Notes under the pieces: model-generated | The model's input: the letters and a program-made list of their open reading frames with translations, nothing else | Told to the model about the DNA's origin: nothing | Database searches by the model: none | DNA from: Chryseobacterium vrystaatense | GTDB lineage: Bacteria > Bacteroidota > Bacteroidia > Flavobacteriales > Weeksellaceae | Direction of reading: 5' to 3' | Assembly (NCBI RefSeq): GCF_000737765.1 | Contig: NZ_JPRI01000005.1 | Location: 248,001-312,000 of the forward strand | Length of the DNA: 64,000 bases | Part shown: positions 9,202 to 17,493 of the stretch, piece by piece | How positions within the stretch are numbered: the first letter of the stretch is position 1 | Layout of the letters: every line of letters starts with the position of its first letter | Made by a program: the position numbers and the translations under genes

Positions 9202-9690
9202 TCATTTTACTTTTGCCCACTGTTGGTTATGTCTCAGGTCCTCAATGAACATATAAACTTCCCGCAGTTTTTCACTTCCTCTTTTGCCGTAGTCTTCCAC
9301 ATTTTTGGAAGTTCCGTCTGTAAGGTTTATTTTTAAGTATGAGGTCGAAAGATCAGTGATATTCCTTGATCCATACTTGTCTTTAAGGTTTTTAACGTCA
9401 AGGCCATTAAGGAGAGCAACAAGTTTTTTATAATCAGCTTCTTTGATCACTCCTTTAAAAGTACCTTCCCGGGGTTCTGAAAATTCACCTTTCGAAAAAT
9501 TTTTCGAAAAATTGAAATGTTCAGCTTCCAGTACAGCTGTTCTGTCCGGATTAATGGTCATTGTAAAAATAGGGCATGATCCGAAACAGGCACCTGCCTT
9601 ATATTCAATTGTAGTATATTTTGAATCTGTTTTTTGTGTTGTGCAGGAAAATAATAATATAAATGCACAAAGGCTTAGTATGTATTTCAT
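9202..9690 (-). CDS. DUF6438-like lipoprotein
   Basis: 162-residue predicted lipoprotein. The signal peptide MKYILSLCAFILLFSC ends in a lipobox with Cys-16, so the mature protein should be anchored in the envelope. The mature part starts with YTTIEYKAGACFGSCPIFTMTI, a Cys-x3-Cys pattern typical of DUF6438 proteins of Bacteroidota, whose function is unknown. The two cysteines could form a disulfide. It lies between the rhlE-like gene and another secreted protein on the same strand, without tight coupling. Confidence 0.8.
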   Translation of the reverse strand: MKYILSLCAFILLFSCTTQKTDSKYTTIEYKAGACFGSCPIFTMTINPDRTAVLEAEHFNFSKNFSKGEFSEPREGTFKGVIKEADYKKLVALLNGLDVKNLKDKYGSRNITDLSTSYLKINLTDGTSKNVEDYGKRGSEKLREVYMFIEDLRHNQQWAKVK

Positions 9691-9754
9691 AGTGGAGGGT
9701 TTCAGTGGGTTGTTTCAATAACTATTCCAATTATAGAGAAGCTGGGTATTGAAA

Positions 9755-10546
9755 TTACTCCAAAGATGAAACACAGCACCCTTTAGTAAATGATAATCTT
9801 AAAAGTACAGACTCATTATTCTTTGACTCATAATACTTTGTCCTTTTTTTCGCAGAATTATAATAAGAATAGCTTTTTATCTGTCCTTTATCAAACTGTA
9901 TTTTATTTTTAAAAAACAGAGGCTCCATATCATACAGAATATTGTTGTTGAAATCCTGATCACTGTTTGTAATGTCCAGTTCAATAATTCCCAGATTTGT
10001 TTTTCCTTTATGATTAAGAATAAGGTTATACTTATAATGAACCAGCTCATTTTCCTCTCTCTTTTCTACCAGTTCTAAGATATGTTCTGTTTTTGCTTTC
10101 TTTCTTTTTTTGATGTCGGCAATTTCAGACTCAAGAGGGATATCGCCTTTGAAATAATCAAAATTTTCGGGCTTGATCTCTTTCTTTTCGTCTTTGATCA
10201 GAACTGGCAATACAGGATTGGTCTCTTTTTTTAAATTATAGATAAAACCGTTTCTGCTATTGTTAAAAGCTAAAACAGAGAAATCAGTTTCATTGGTATA
10301 GTAATCAACATCCTCATTCACCTCATTACTTTTACCCTCATCAGCGACCTTATCGTACGTCACCTTGTACTTTAACCTTTTATTAAATTCATACCTGAAA
10401 AACGCCTTGTCGTTTAAAGGCGCCGGTTCATCGGATTGGGATGTTTCCACGAATGAGTCGCCATCCTGAGCATATGCTGAGGCAGGTAGAAGAAATGAAA
10501 CAAAAATAACAGCGGGTGCTGTTATTTTCTTTAAGGAGTGTATCAT
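9755..10546 (-). CDS. Secreted hypothetical protein
   Basis: 263-residue protein with a clear Sec signal peptide (MIHSLKKITAPAVIFVSFLLPASAYA, cleavage before QDGDS). The mature part is rich in Lys, Asn and Tyr with alternating beta-type patterns, and has no motif I recognise. It resembles the many periplasmic or outer-membrane-associated proteins of Bacteroidota that lack assignment. Its start is only 3 nt from the stop of obg, so it is probably translated from the same transcript. No function is proposed. Confidence 0.7.
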   Translation of the reverse strand: MIHSLKKITAPAVIFVSFLLPASAYAQDGDSFVETSQSDEPAPLNDKAFFRYEFNKRLKYKVTYDKVADEGKSNEVNEDVDYYTNETDFSVLAFNNSRNGFIYNLKKETNPVLPVLIKDEKKEIKPENFDYFKGDIPLESEIADIKKRKKAKTEHILELVEKREENELVHYKYNLILNHKGKTNLGIIELDITNSDQDFNNNILYDMEPLFFKNKIQFDKGQIKSYSYYNSAKKRTKYYESKNNESVLLRLSFTKGCCVSSLE

Positions 10547-10549
10547 CTT

Positions 10550-11533
10550 TTATCCGTGAAGTTTTTTCCAGATTGCATCTTTCAGTTCTACGAGGCCTTC
10601 TCCTGTAACACCGGAGAAAAACAAAGGTTGTTTGTTCTCTGGGAATTCAGAAGCGATTTCTTTTTTCAGCTCATCATCCAAAAGGTCAGATTTTGAAATA
10701 GAAAGGATGAAATCTTTGTCCAAAAGTTCAGGGTTGTATTCCGTTAATTCATTTTCCAGAATTTTGAATTCCTGAAAATGACTTTCAGAATCAGCTGGAA
10801 TTAAGAATAAAAGGATTGAATTTCTTTCAATATGTCTTAAGAATCTGTGTCCTAAACCTTTTCCTTCGGCAGCACCTTCAATAATTCCCGGAATATCAGC
10901 CATTACAAATGATTTGTAATTTCTGTAATCTACGATACCAAGATTGGGGGTCAGTGTTGTAAATGCGTAATTCGCGATCTTAGGTTTTGCAGCAGATACA
11001 GAAGCAAGAAGTGTAGATTTTCCTGCATTTGGAAAACCAACTAAACCAACGTCGGCCAAAATTTTAAGTTCGAAAACAACATAGCCTTCATCACCATCCA
11101 TTCCCGGTTGAGCATATCTTGGAGTCTGATTGGTAGAAGATTTGAAATGTTCGTTTCCTTTCCCTCCCTTTCCTCCCTGCATCAGGATGATTTCCTGCTT
11201 GTCTTCAAGAATTTCGCCGATAATTTCTCCTTCTTCATTTTTAGCGATAGTTCCAATAGGAACATCAATATAAATATCAGAACCGTCAGCACCGGTCAGC
11301 TGGTTTTTTGCTCCGTTTTCACCACGATCCGCTTTGATGTGGCGGGTGTATCGGAGTGGTAGTAAAGTCCATTCCTGAGAATTTCCTCTCATGATGACGT
11401 GTCCGCCACGACCTCCGTCGCCTCCATCCGGACCACCTTTAGGAATATATTTTTCACGGCGAAGGTGGGCAGAACCAGCACCTCCGTGTCCGCTTTTACA
11501 ATGGATCTTTACGTAATCTACAAAGTTAGACAT
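10550..11533 (-). CDS. obgE: Obg/CgtA GTPase
   Basis: Essential ribosome-associated GTPase involved in 50S assembly and stress response. Residues 1-158 form the glycine-rich Obg fold ([31 protein letters not shown]). The G domain follows with GFPNAGKST (G1), FTTLTPNLG (G2), [16 protein letters not shown] (G3) and SKSD (G4). At 327 residues it lacks the C-terminal OCT extension of some Firmicutes Obg proteins, which is normal for this phylum. It lies downstream of adk across a 66-nt gap that holds a short repeat-like sequence. Confidence 0.96.
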   Translation of the reverse strand: MSNFVDYVKIHCKSGHGGAGSAHLRREKYIPKGGPDGGDGGRGGHVIMRGNSQEWTLLPLRYTRHIKADRGENGAKNQLTGADGSDIYIDVPIGTIAKNEEGEIIGEILEDKQEIILMQGGKGGKGNEHFKSSTNQTPRYAQPGMDGDEGYVVFELKILADVGLVGFPNAGKSTLLASVSAAKPKIANYAFTTLTPNLGIVDYRNYKSFVMADIPGIIEGAAEGKGLGHRFLRHIERNSILLFLIPADSESHFQEFKILENELTEYNPELLDKDFILSISKSDLLDDELKKEIASEFPENKQPLFFSGVTGEGLVELKDAIWKKLHG

Positions 11534-11599
11534 ATAATATGTATTGGGGTTGCAGAATACGGGACTCGAATTTTTCCAATCCCGTACCCCGTATCCCGA
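11534..11599. repeat. Short inverted/word repeat between obg and adk
   Basis: TACGGGA at 11558 is inverted as TCCCGTA at 11580, followed by further partial copies (CCCCGTATCCCG). It is non-coding and discussed with similar intergenic elements in the findings. Confidence 0.5.
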
Positions 11600-12178
11600 T
11601 TATTTAATTTTTTCTACTTCAGCGAAGAGTTTTTGAGAAATTTCTCCAATTTCTCCTACACCGTTTACTTCAACATATTTTCCCTGCTGCTTGTAAAGTT
11701 CGGCTACTTCTGCTGTTTTAGTATAATATTCTTTAATTCTGTTTTCAATGATCTCTACATTGCTGTCATCAGATCTTCCGCTGGTTTCACCTCTTTTCAG
11801 AAGTCTTTCCACCAAAGTTTTATCTTCTACCACCAAGGACAGGCAGATATCAATTTTGTCGTTCAGTTCCTCATCTACGATTTTTTCCAACGCCTCTGTC
11901 TGAGCTGTAGTTCTTGGATAACCGTCAAAGATAAATCCGTTGGTATCAGTCGGTTTTCTAAGCTCGTCGATCAGCATATCTGTTGTTACCTGATCCGGAA
12001 CCAATTGTCCCTTATCGATGTAAGACTTAGCCAGTTTTCCAAGCTCAGTATCATTTTTCATGTTGTATCTGAAAAGATCACCTGTTGAAATCTGTTTCAA
12101 ATTGAATTTTTCGATCAGGTTTTGAGCTTGTGTTCCTTTTCCACTTCCTGGAGGGCCGAACAGAACAATGTTTATCAT
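11600..12178 (-). CDS. adk: Adenylate kinase
   Basis: Converts AMP + ATP to 2 ADP. The 192-residue protein starts with the P-loop GPPGSGKGTQ (residues 7-16). It has the AMP-binding segment QISTGDLFRYNM, the GFIFDGYPRTTAQ block near residue 80 (Asp-Gly-x-Pro-Arg, the hallmark of the family) and GRSDDSNVEIIENRIKEY. The LID is the short form (RLLKRGETSGRSDD) without a zinc finger, giving the short adenylate kinase length. It lies in the same orientation as hpt upstream and obg downstream, separated by repeat-like spacers. Confidence 0.96.
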   Translation of the reverse strand: MINIVLFGPPGSGKGTQAQNLIEKFNLKQISTGDLFRYNMKNDTELGKLAKSYIDKGQLVPDQVTTDMLIDELRKPTDTNGFIFDGYPRTTAQTEALEKIVDEELNDKIDICLSLVVEDKTLVERLLKRGETSGRSDDSNVEIIENRIKEYYTKTAEVAELYKQQGKYVEVNGVGEIGEISQKLFAEVEKIK

Positions 12179-12303
12179 AATGTTGATTCGCCTGCAGCTT
12201 TAAGCAATACGCTTTTAGCCTTTAGCTTTTTTAGTTAATATTTACTTTATTTCGATTTAATATTGAAAGCTAATGGCTAATAGCCAAAAGCTAGTAGCAG
12301 TAA
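12179..12303. repeat. Word-repeat spacer between adk and hpt
   Basis: Non-coding. It is built of variants of AGCTTTAAGC, TTTTAGCCTTTAGC, AAAGCTAATGGC and TAATAGCCAAAAGCTA, so the left half (12190-12230) is roughly the inverse of the right half (12263-12297), with an AT-rich centre. No terminator-like T run is evident. Confidence 0.55.
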
Positions 12304-12858
12304 TTAATGGTTGATCTGTCCCTCTTCCAGTTGATACAGATTGGCAAGGTTTCTTCCTATCTCATCATAATCAAGTCCGTAACCAAGGACAAATTTATTT
12401 GGAATCTCTTTTCCGATATAATCCAGCTTGAAATCTTTTTTGTAAACATCAGGCTTTAGTAAGAAAGAAGCCAGTTTTACAGATTTCGGACGCTGTGTTT
12501 CAGTGAAGTATTTGAAAAGACTCTCAACGGTGTTTCCTGTATCTACGATGTCTTCCACAATAATGATATGACGGTCCTTTACATCTTTAGTCAGTTCCAT
12601 TTTCTGGTAAACGATCCCCGTAGATTCCGTTCCCACATAAGAACTCATTTGGATGAAAGCAATTTCGCATTCGCCCGGATAGTGTTTTAAAAGATCTGAG
12701 AAGAACATGATCACTCCGTTCAGAACCCCGATGAAAACAGGAACTTCATCCTTGTAATCTTCATAAATCTTTAAAGCTGTTTCTTTTACAATTTGCTGAA
12801 TCTCGGTTTCCTTCAGATAAGGAACGAAAGTTTTGTCGTGAACTTTAATGCTTTCCAT
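12304..12858 (-). CDS. hpt: Hypoxanthine phosphoribosyltransferase
   Basis: Purine salvage: joins hypoxanthine (and perhaps guanine) to PRPP to give IMP (GMP). The 184-residue protein carries the PRPP-binding motif IIIVEDIVDTGNTVESL near residue 95, the flexible-loop region SSYVGTESTG, and KLASFLLKP and FVLGYGLDYDE near the C-terminus (purine-binding region). The length is typical. A promoter -7 box lies 20 nt upstream. Confidence 0.94.
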   Translation of the reverse strand: MESIKVHDKTFVPYLKETEIQQIVKETALKIYEDYKDEVPVFIGVLNGVIMFFSDLLKHYPGECEIAFIQMSSYVGTESTGIVYQKMELTKDVKDRHIIIVEDIVDTGNTVESLFKYFTETQRPKSVKLASFLLKPDVYKKDFKLDYIGKEIPNKFVLGYGLDYDEIGRNLANLYQLEEGQINH

Positions 12859-12877
12859 AAAAAATTTTAGTAGTCGG

Positions 12878-12885
12878 CAAAGTTA
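12878..12885 (-). promoter_or_regulatory. -7 promoter element of hpt
   Basis: TAACTTTG on the - strand fits TAnnTTTG, 20 nt before the hpt ATG. No clear -33 TTTG. Confidence 0.5.
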
Positions 12886-13118
12886 CGGTTTTTTGATTAA
12901 AATCTTTTCTACTTTTATTCCAGATTTTATAATGGACTATTTAAACGTGATGCACCCAAAATAATAGGCATAAAAAACATGAAATGACCCCTTCAAATCT
13001 GTGATCTGTCACCCTTCTGAAAAAGGGGAATTCTGATCCGGACAACGGTGTCCGCTGTTGAAACATTGAAAAGGGTGATATGTTTTTTATCAGGAAAGGA
13101 TGATAAATAAGAATTTGC
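12886..13118. other. Intergenic stretch with nested inverted repeats
   Basis: There is no gene between hpt and the ABC-F promoter. It contains TCACCCTT (13009) inverted as AAGGGTGA (13071), enclosing a perfect CGGACA-ACGG-TGTCCG hairpin (13039-13054), and an alternative CCCCTT (12988) / AAGGGG (13023) pair. The function is unknown; see findings. Confidence 0.45.
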
Positions 13119-13126
13119 TATCTTTG
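13119..13126 (+). promoter_or_regulatory. -7 promoter element of the ABC-F gene
   Basis: TATCTTTG fits TAnnTTTG and leaves a leader of about 100 nt before the ATG at 13235. No hairpin in the leader is obvious by eye. Confidence 0.5.
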
Positions 13127-13234
13127 TATTTCCAAAACCCAGTTATATAAGCATGTAGGATTTAATTTCTTTTCGATTTTACCAAACAGTAACCGATGTG
13201 TTGCTGATGTCTAACCATTACTAAGAGAGAAATA

Positions 13235-14824
13235 ATGATCTTACTGCAAAATATATCCTACGGGTTTCCGGGAGGAGACCTCCTGTTTAATTCTATTTAT
13301 TTAACGATACAACCCCATACAAAATCGGCCTTGGTCGGAAGTAACGGCATGGGAAAATCCACCCTGCTGAAAATCATCGCTGATGAAATTGAACCCTTGA
13401 ATGGGAATGTCCATATTCAGGGTGATGTTTTCTATGTTCCGCAGATGTTTGGGAATTTCAATAACCTGACAGTCGCAGAATGTTTAAAAATCGACAAAAA
13501 ATTAGATGCACTTTATAAAATCACAAACGGAGAAGTGGGGGAAGTGTATTTTGAAACACTAAATGATGATTGGGATATTGAAGAACGCTGTAAAGTTGCT
13601 TTAGAACATTGGGGACTTGCTCAATTAGATTTAGATCAAACATTGGAAAGTTTGAGTGGAGGACAAAAGACTAAAGTTTTTCTGGCTGGAATTCAAATCA
13701 ATCAGCCTGAGATTATTTTACTTGATGAACCTACGAATCATCTCGATTTGGAAAGCAGAAATCTACTGCATGATTTTATAAAGAAAATAAATGCCACTGT
13801 TGTGATCGTAAGCCACGACAGAAGTTTGCTTCATCTCGTTGACACTCTATTTGAATTAAGCAATCAGGGAATTTCTACCTATGGCGGAAATTATGATTTT
13901 TATGCTGAACAAAAAGAAATCGAAAATGAAGCTTTGCAAAACGATATTCACTCAAAAGCACGGGCGCTGAAGAAGGCAAAAGAAAAGGAACGTGAAACAC
14001 TGGAAAGAAAGCAAAAGCTTGATGCAAGAGGGAAAGGAAAGCAGGAAAAATCGGGCGTTGCGAGAATTATGATGAATACCCTCAGAAATAATGCTGAAAA
14101 AAATTCTTCCAAGTTGAAAAGTATCCATGCTGATAAAATCAATGATATTTCAGGTGATTTGCGGGACCTGCGTTCGTCGGTAAGAAATGTTGACCAGATG
14201 AAAGTGAGTTTTAATGATTCAGAACTGCATTCCGGAAAAGTTTTGATTTCGGCAGAGGAAATTAATTTTAAATATAGTGAAGAAAATCTCTGGACAGAAA
14301 ATCTCAGTTTTGAAATTCGAAGTGGTGATAGAATTTCTGTTAAAGGTTCCAATGGTTCCGGGAAAACAACATTGATAAAATTGCTGCTTGGTGATTTGAT
14401 ACCATCTGTAGGGGAAATTATAAAATCGGATTTTAATACTATTTATATTGATCAGGAATATTCATTGATTGATAAAGATTTAAGTATTGAAGATTTTGCT
14501 CAAAAATTTAATGATAATGCATTACAGGAATCTGAAGTAAAAACAATGTTGTCCAGATTTTTATTCGGAAAAGAATCATGGGATAAAAAATGTGACGTAT
14601 TGAGTGGAGGAGAACGCCTTAGAATACTTCTTTGCGGACTTTCTATAAGGAGTAAGGCACCTGATGTGATAATTCTGGATGAACCGACAAATAATCTGGA
14701 TCTGCAAAACGTAGAGATTCTGACGAATTCCATTAAAGATTATCAGGGAACTTTGCTGGTGATTTCCCACGATGAGATTTTTTTGAATGAAATTGGTATA
14801 GAGAAAGAGATTATTTTAGTCTGA
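13235..14824 (+). CDS. ABC-F family ATPase (translation factor type)
   Basis: Soluble protein with two ABC cassettes and no membrane domain. Cassette 1 has GSNGMGKSTLLK, LSGGQKTKVFLAG and LDEPTNHLDLESR. Cassette 2 has GSNGSGKTTLIK, LSGGERLRILLCG and LDEPTNNLDLQN. Between them is a charged, helical linker (residues about 220-330, rich in Lys/Glu) equivalent to the P-site tRNA interaction motif. Such proteins bind the ribosomal E site; some protect ribosomes from antibiotics, others act in stalling rescue. At 529 residues it is a normal size. Motifs do not decide between housekeeping and resistance roles. Confidence 0.9.
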   Translation: MILLQNISYGFPGGDLLFNSIYLTIQPHTKSALVGSNGMGKSTLLKIIADEIEPLNGNVHIQGDVFYVPQMFGNFNNLTVAECLKIDKKLDALYKITNGEVGEVYFETLNDDWDIEERCKVALEHWGLAQLDLDQTLESLSGGQKTKVFLAGIQINQPEIILLDEPTNHLDLESRNLLHDFIKKINATVVIVSHDRSLLHLVDTLFELSNQGISTYGGNYDFYAEQKEIENEALQNDIHSKARALKKAKEKERETLERKQKLDARGKGKQEKSGVARIMMNTLRNNAEKNSSKLKSIHADKINDISGDLRDLRSSVRNVDQMKVSFNDSELHSGKVLISAEEINFKYSEENLWTENLSFEIRSGDRISVKGSNGSGKTTLIKLLLGDLIPSVGEIIKSDFNTIYIDQEYSLIDKDLSIEDFAQKFNDNALQESEVKTMLSRFLFGKESWDKKCDVLSGGERLRILLCGLSIRSKAPDVIILDEPTNNLDLQNVEILTNSIKDYQGTLLVISHDEIFLNEIGIEKEIILV

Positions 14825-14834
14825 TTTTTAATTT

Positions 14835-14875
14835 AAACCTTGTAGGTTTCCAAAATCTACGAGGTTTATTTTTTT
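14835..14875 (+). terminator. Terminator after the ABC-F gene
   Basis: Stem AAACCTTGTAG / CTACGAGGTTT (one G-T wobble) with an 11-nt loop, followed by a T-rich run. Confidence 0.8.
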
Positions 14876-14897
14876 GCCATATCATGATCATGTCATA

Positions 14898-15455
14898 TTA
14901 TTTTAAATATAACTTTTCCTCATCTATTTTATCGAGAATCATTTTAATCTTTTGCTGAACATCATCATTACCTGATAATTCAAGCAGGGGAGTGTTTATA
15001 GTCGATAACCATTCCCGGTGGGCATGTAAAGTTCTGTTGGCAATACCTGTATTGTTGTCATAGTCTTTTGTCCAATCCATGAATTTTTCAAACTTATCCT
15101 TTCTTTCAGGATTGATGATCATTTCATCACCATATCTTTCATGCTCTCTTTTTCTTATTCTTTCTAATCTTATGTTTGGGGCAAGGTAGAGAAATACGAT
15201 CAAATCAAATCGAGGGAAAACATCTGGTCCCCAATGAATAATTGAGCCTCCGAAAACCCAATGCCCGGTGGTATTAAGTTTTTCAGAAATGACTGTATTT
15301 CTTACTGCGGGATCTTGTTTTATAGTAAATGGAATATCAGTCTTTAGCCAGAAAAAATCATCACTATCAAAATATTCGATATTAAGTTTTTGGGATAAGG
15401 CTTTTCCCAATGTCGTCACTCCGGAACCTGACGCTCCGAAAATGTGTATTCTCAT
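14898..15455 (-). CDS. Small P-loop NTPase/kinase-like protein with altered Walker A
   Basis: 185-residue adenylate/shikimate-kinase-like protein. The N-terminus MRIHIFGASGSGVTTLG is a P-loop in which the usual Lys of GxxGxGK[ST] is Val. The rest fits small kinases: FDSDDFFW near residue 30, VFGGSIIHWG near residue 68, FDLIVFLYL, and an Arg-rich LID-like segment RLERIRKREHERYGDEM. The substrate is unknown. It starts 20 nt after the stop of the alpha/beta hydrolase and probably forms an operon with it. Loss of the P-loop Lys is seen in some related sequences, so activity is not excluded. Confidence 0.7.
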   Translation of the reverse strand: MRIHIFGASGSGVTTLGKALSQKLNIEYFDSDDFFWLKTDIPFTIKQDPAVRNTVISEKLNTTGHWVFGGSIIHWGPDVFPRFDLIVFLYLAPNIRLERIRKREHERYGDEMIINPERKDKFEKFMDWTKDYDNNTGIANRTLHAHREWLSTINTPLLELSGNDDVQQKIKMILDKIDEEKLYLK

Positions 15456-15475
15456 TATCTTTAAATTTCTAAAGT

Positions 15476-16411
15476 TTACAAATGCTTTGAAAGCCAGTTG
15501 TCTATTTGATGCAATATATTTTCTCTGATTTCTTCATTCAATATTTCATGGCGCATTTCAGGATATATTTTCACCTCTACATCTTTGAAACCGTCAAGTT
15601 TTAAATTCTCAACAGTTTTTGTTACTCCTTTTCCAAAATCTCCTATCGGATCATTTTGTCCACTGACAAACAGGAGAGGGAAGGACTTTGGTATAGGAGC
15701 TGCCCAATTTCGTGCAGTGGCCTTTTTGTAAATACTGAAAAGCGTATAAAAAGCGTTATTGGTAAAAGGAATTCCGCAGAGTTCATCTTGAGTAAAGGCT
15801 TTTCTGTTGGCAGGATTCAGGCTCAGCCAGCTTGTGTCGCTGAAATCATTGTCATTTTTAAAATGCTTATTGTTAACCTTTGTAAAAAGCGTATTAAGAT
15901 AGGTAGGATAATGAGGTGCTATGGTATTGGCTAATGAGAGATACCCTTTAATCAGGTTGACACCGGGCAAAGGACCGCCTGTTCCTGTAATAATTGCTCC
16001 ATTCAATTTACCGCTTGCTCTTTGAAGCAGGCATCGCATAACAAATGAACCCATAGAATGACCAAGAACAAAATGCGGGACATCCGGATATTGTTCGATA
16101 AGATAGTCACTCATAACATCAGCATCTGAAACAAGTTTTTCATCCGGTTGATCGAGCTGAAAAAATCCAATATCCTTTTTGTCCTTCACTGATTTTCCAT
16201 GTCCCAGATGATCATACGTAAGAACAGCGAAGCCCAGGTCTGCAAAATAACCGGCGATTTCAGCATATCTTCCGCTGTGTTCCTGCATACCGTGAATGAT
16301 CAGCAAAGTGGCTTTTACGGCAATCGTTTCAGGAGTGAACAGAGTATGGAAGAGCTTTGTTTCGGCGTTTGGAGACGGGGAAAGGTATGATGATTTTTGT
16401 GATGATCTCAT
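15476..16411 (-). CDS. Alpha/beta hydrolase, monoacylglycerol-lipase-like
   Basis: 311-residue serine hydrolase of the Hydrolase_4 (lysophospholipase/monoglyceride lipase) type. Seen: LLIIHGMQEHSGRYAEIA (oxyanion region), LTYDHLGHGKS, nucleophile elbow VLGHSMGSFV near residue 120, LFVSGQNDPIGDFGKG (acid) near residue 250 and EMRHEILNE (catalytic His) near residue 285. There is no signal peptide, so it is probably cytoplasmic. The likely substrate is a lipid ester; this is inference. It is the first gene of a two-gene operon with the small P-loop protein. Confidence 0.88.
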   Translation of the reverse strand: MRSSQKSSYLSPSPNAETKLFHTLFTPETIAVKATLLIIHGMQEHSGRYAEIAGYFADLGFAVLTYDHLGHGKSVKDKKDIGFFQLDQPDEKLVSDADVMSDYLIEQYPDVPHFVLGHSMGSFVMRCLLQRASGKLNGAIITGTGGPLPGVNLIKGYLSLANTIAPHYPTYLNTLFTKVNNKHFKNDNDFSDTSWLSLNPANRKAFTQDELCGIPFTNNAFYTLFSIYKKATARNWAAPIPKSFPLLFVSGQNDPIGDFGKGVTKTVENLKLDGFKDVEVKIYPEMRHEILNEEIRENILHQIDNWLSKHL

Positions 16412-16446
16412 GGTTTGGAATAGCTTTGGTTATTTCAGAGAATAAT

Positions 16447-16454
16447 CAAAGATA
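16447..16454 (-). promoter_or_regulatory. -7 promoter element of the hydrolase operon
   Basis: TATCTTTG on the - strand fits TAnnTTTG, 36 nt before the ATG at 16411. Confidence 0.45.
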
Positions 16455-16515
16455 CAGAATTAATCAAATTCATTAAAGATGATCGGAAACTTTCAGGTAA
16501 TTTAAAATCTCTACT

Positions 16516-16815
16516 CTAGTCATCCAATCTGGTTGAAATATCCATTTGCTGATGAAGAATTCTGATAATTTCAATTTCTTCCTCTTTCAAATTGATTTTG
16601 TAAAATATAAAGTGCGATTTTACTCTGGATCGGAAATATCCTTTTCTTATTTTATTATAATCTTTTCCCGATTTGGGATTTTCAGATAAGTATTCAATTT
16701 CATTCATCAGCAAGTCAAAATAGTGGTCTGCCTGTTTTAATGACCAGTTTTCAAAAGTATATAACCATATTTTTTCTAAATCATTGGATGCTTCTTTGCT
16801 TATTCTGTAATTCAT
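16516..16815 (-). CDS. parE: ParE/RelE-family toxin
   Basis: 99-residue type II toxin candidate of the ParE/RelE superfamily. It begins MNYRISKEASNDLEKIWLYTFENWSLKQADHYFDLL, the classic ParE start with an early Asp-Leu helix, and continues with NPKSGKDYNKIRKGYFRSRVKSHFIFYKIN and EIEIIRILHQQMD. IRILHQRMD-type ends are standard for ParE, whose known members poison DNA gyrase. The start codon overlaps the antitoxin stop codon by one base (TAATG), so the pair is co-translated. Confidence 0.88.
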   Translation of the reverse strand: MNYRISKEASNDLEKIWLYTFENWSLKQADHYFDLLMNEIEYLSENPKSGKDYNKIRKGYFRSRVKSHFIFYKINLKEEEIEIIRILHQQMDISTRLDD

Positions 16816-17063
16816 TAGTCAGCAGAATGTTTTTGATGAAGATTTTTCAGAAATTCTTTACGGTCAAAATTTTCAACAAATCCGGATTTCTCTCCTTTTT
16901 TTAATTCGTTGATCAATTCTGTTTTCTTAGATTCTTCATATTCAAACAATCGTAATGCGTTCCTTATCACCTCACTTGCAGACGAGTATTTTCCTGATTT
17001 TATTTGTTCACTGATGAAATTGTCAAAATAATCTCCCAATAATATGGATGTGTTTTTTGCCAT
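16815..17063 (-). CDS. parD: ParD-like antitoxin
   Basis: 82-residue antitoxin with an N-terminal ribbon-helix-helix: MAKNTSILLGDYFDNFISEQIKSG followed by KYSSASEVIRNALRLFEYEE (ParD signature GRYxSASEVIRxALRLLE). The disordered charged tail should wrap the toxin. An upstream ATG at 17090 in the same frame would put the N-terminus inside the promoter and operator, so the ATG at 17063 is the real start. RHH antitoxins usually repress their own promoter, which fits the palindrome just upstream. Confidence 0.88.
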   Translation of the reverse strand: MAKNTSILLGDYFDNFISEQIKSGKYSSASEVIRNALRLFEYEESKKTELINELKKGEKSGFVENFDRKEFLKNLHQKHSAD

Positions 17064-17078
17064 TTTGTTAATTTTAAT

Positions 17079-17109
17079 CAAATATACCAATTATTGGTAT
17101 TTAATCAAA
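17079..17109 (-). promoter_or_regulatory. parDE promoter with palindromic operator
   Basis: On the - strand, TTTG (17109-17106), exactly 19 nt, then TATATTTG (17086-17079): a perfect Bacteroidota promoter. A palindrome ATACCAA-TTA-TTGGTAT (17084-17100) overlaps the -7 box, and the direct repeat TTTAATCAAA (17073-17082 and 17100-17109) frames it. This is the expected place for ParD binding. Confidence 0.8.
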
Positions 17110-17436
17110 GAAAATATGCTAAGTTGTTGAGTAGTATTTCTTTGCATTGAACTGGAGAAAATGGTCTGTTTAGCCCCATTGAAAAACAATATAACTTTCA
17201 GTACTGATTGCTAAAAATATAATCATCTTCAAAAAAAATACTTTTTGTTTGAACGATTTTAATTGTTGATTTCTATTATAAATCCTTTAAGATAAAAGAC
17301 GGATAAAAAATAATGTTTTTGAGATTGCCTGCTCTTTATAGTTATAAACAGATCAAATATAGTGATGATGAAGTAAAATACTATGATCATGATAAGTTAT
17401 GATTTATACCCACCCAAAAATAAAATCCTCTCATAA
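17110..17436. other. AT-rich intergenic stretch without recognisable genes
   Basis: Between the parDE promoter and the purA promoter I see no credible ORF, hairpin with T run, or RNA motif; only AT-rich sequence with ATGATCATGAT-like short palindromes near 17383. Confidence 0.6.
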
Positions 17437-17468
17437 TTTGCCCACCCTATTTTTAAAAAGTAATTTTG
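17437..17468 (+). promoter_or_regulatory. purA promoter
   Basis: TTTG at 17437, 20 nt, then TAATTTTG at 17461: full match to the Bacteroidota consensus, 25 nt before the purA ATG. Confidence 0.75.
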
Positions 17469-17493
17469 CATGAATCTAAAATAAAAGAAAAAT

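Noticed and set aside
11550..11600. Possible tRNA remnant (GGGACTCGAA-like T-arm)
   Set aside because: No acceptor, D or anticodon stems can be drawn; the sequence is better explained by CCCGTA word repeats.
11399..12088. 229-codon + strand ORF across obg and adk
   Set aside because: It runs antisense to two well-supported essential genes; its Phe/Ser/Ile-rich sequence is a codon shadow, with no promoter or motif.
13948..14352. 134-codon - strand ORF inside the ABC-F gene
   Set aside because: Shadow of the charged linker (Lys/Glu codons read in reverse as Ser/Phe).
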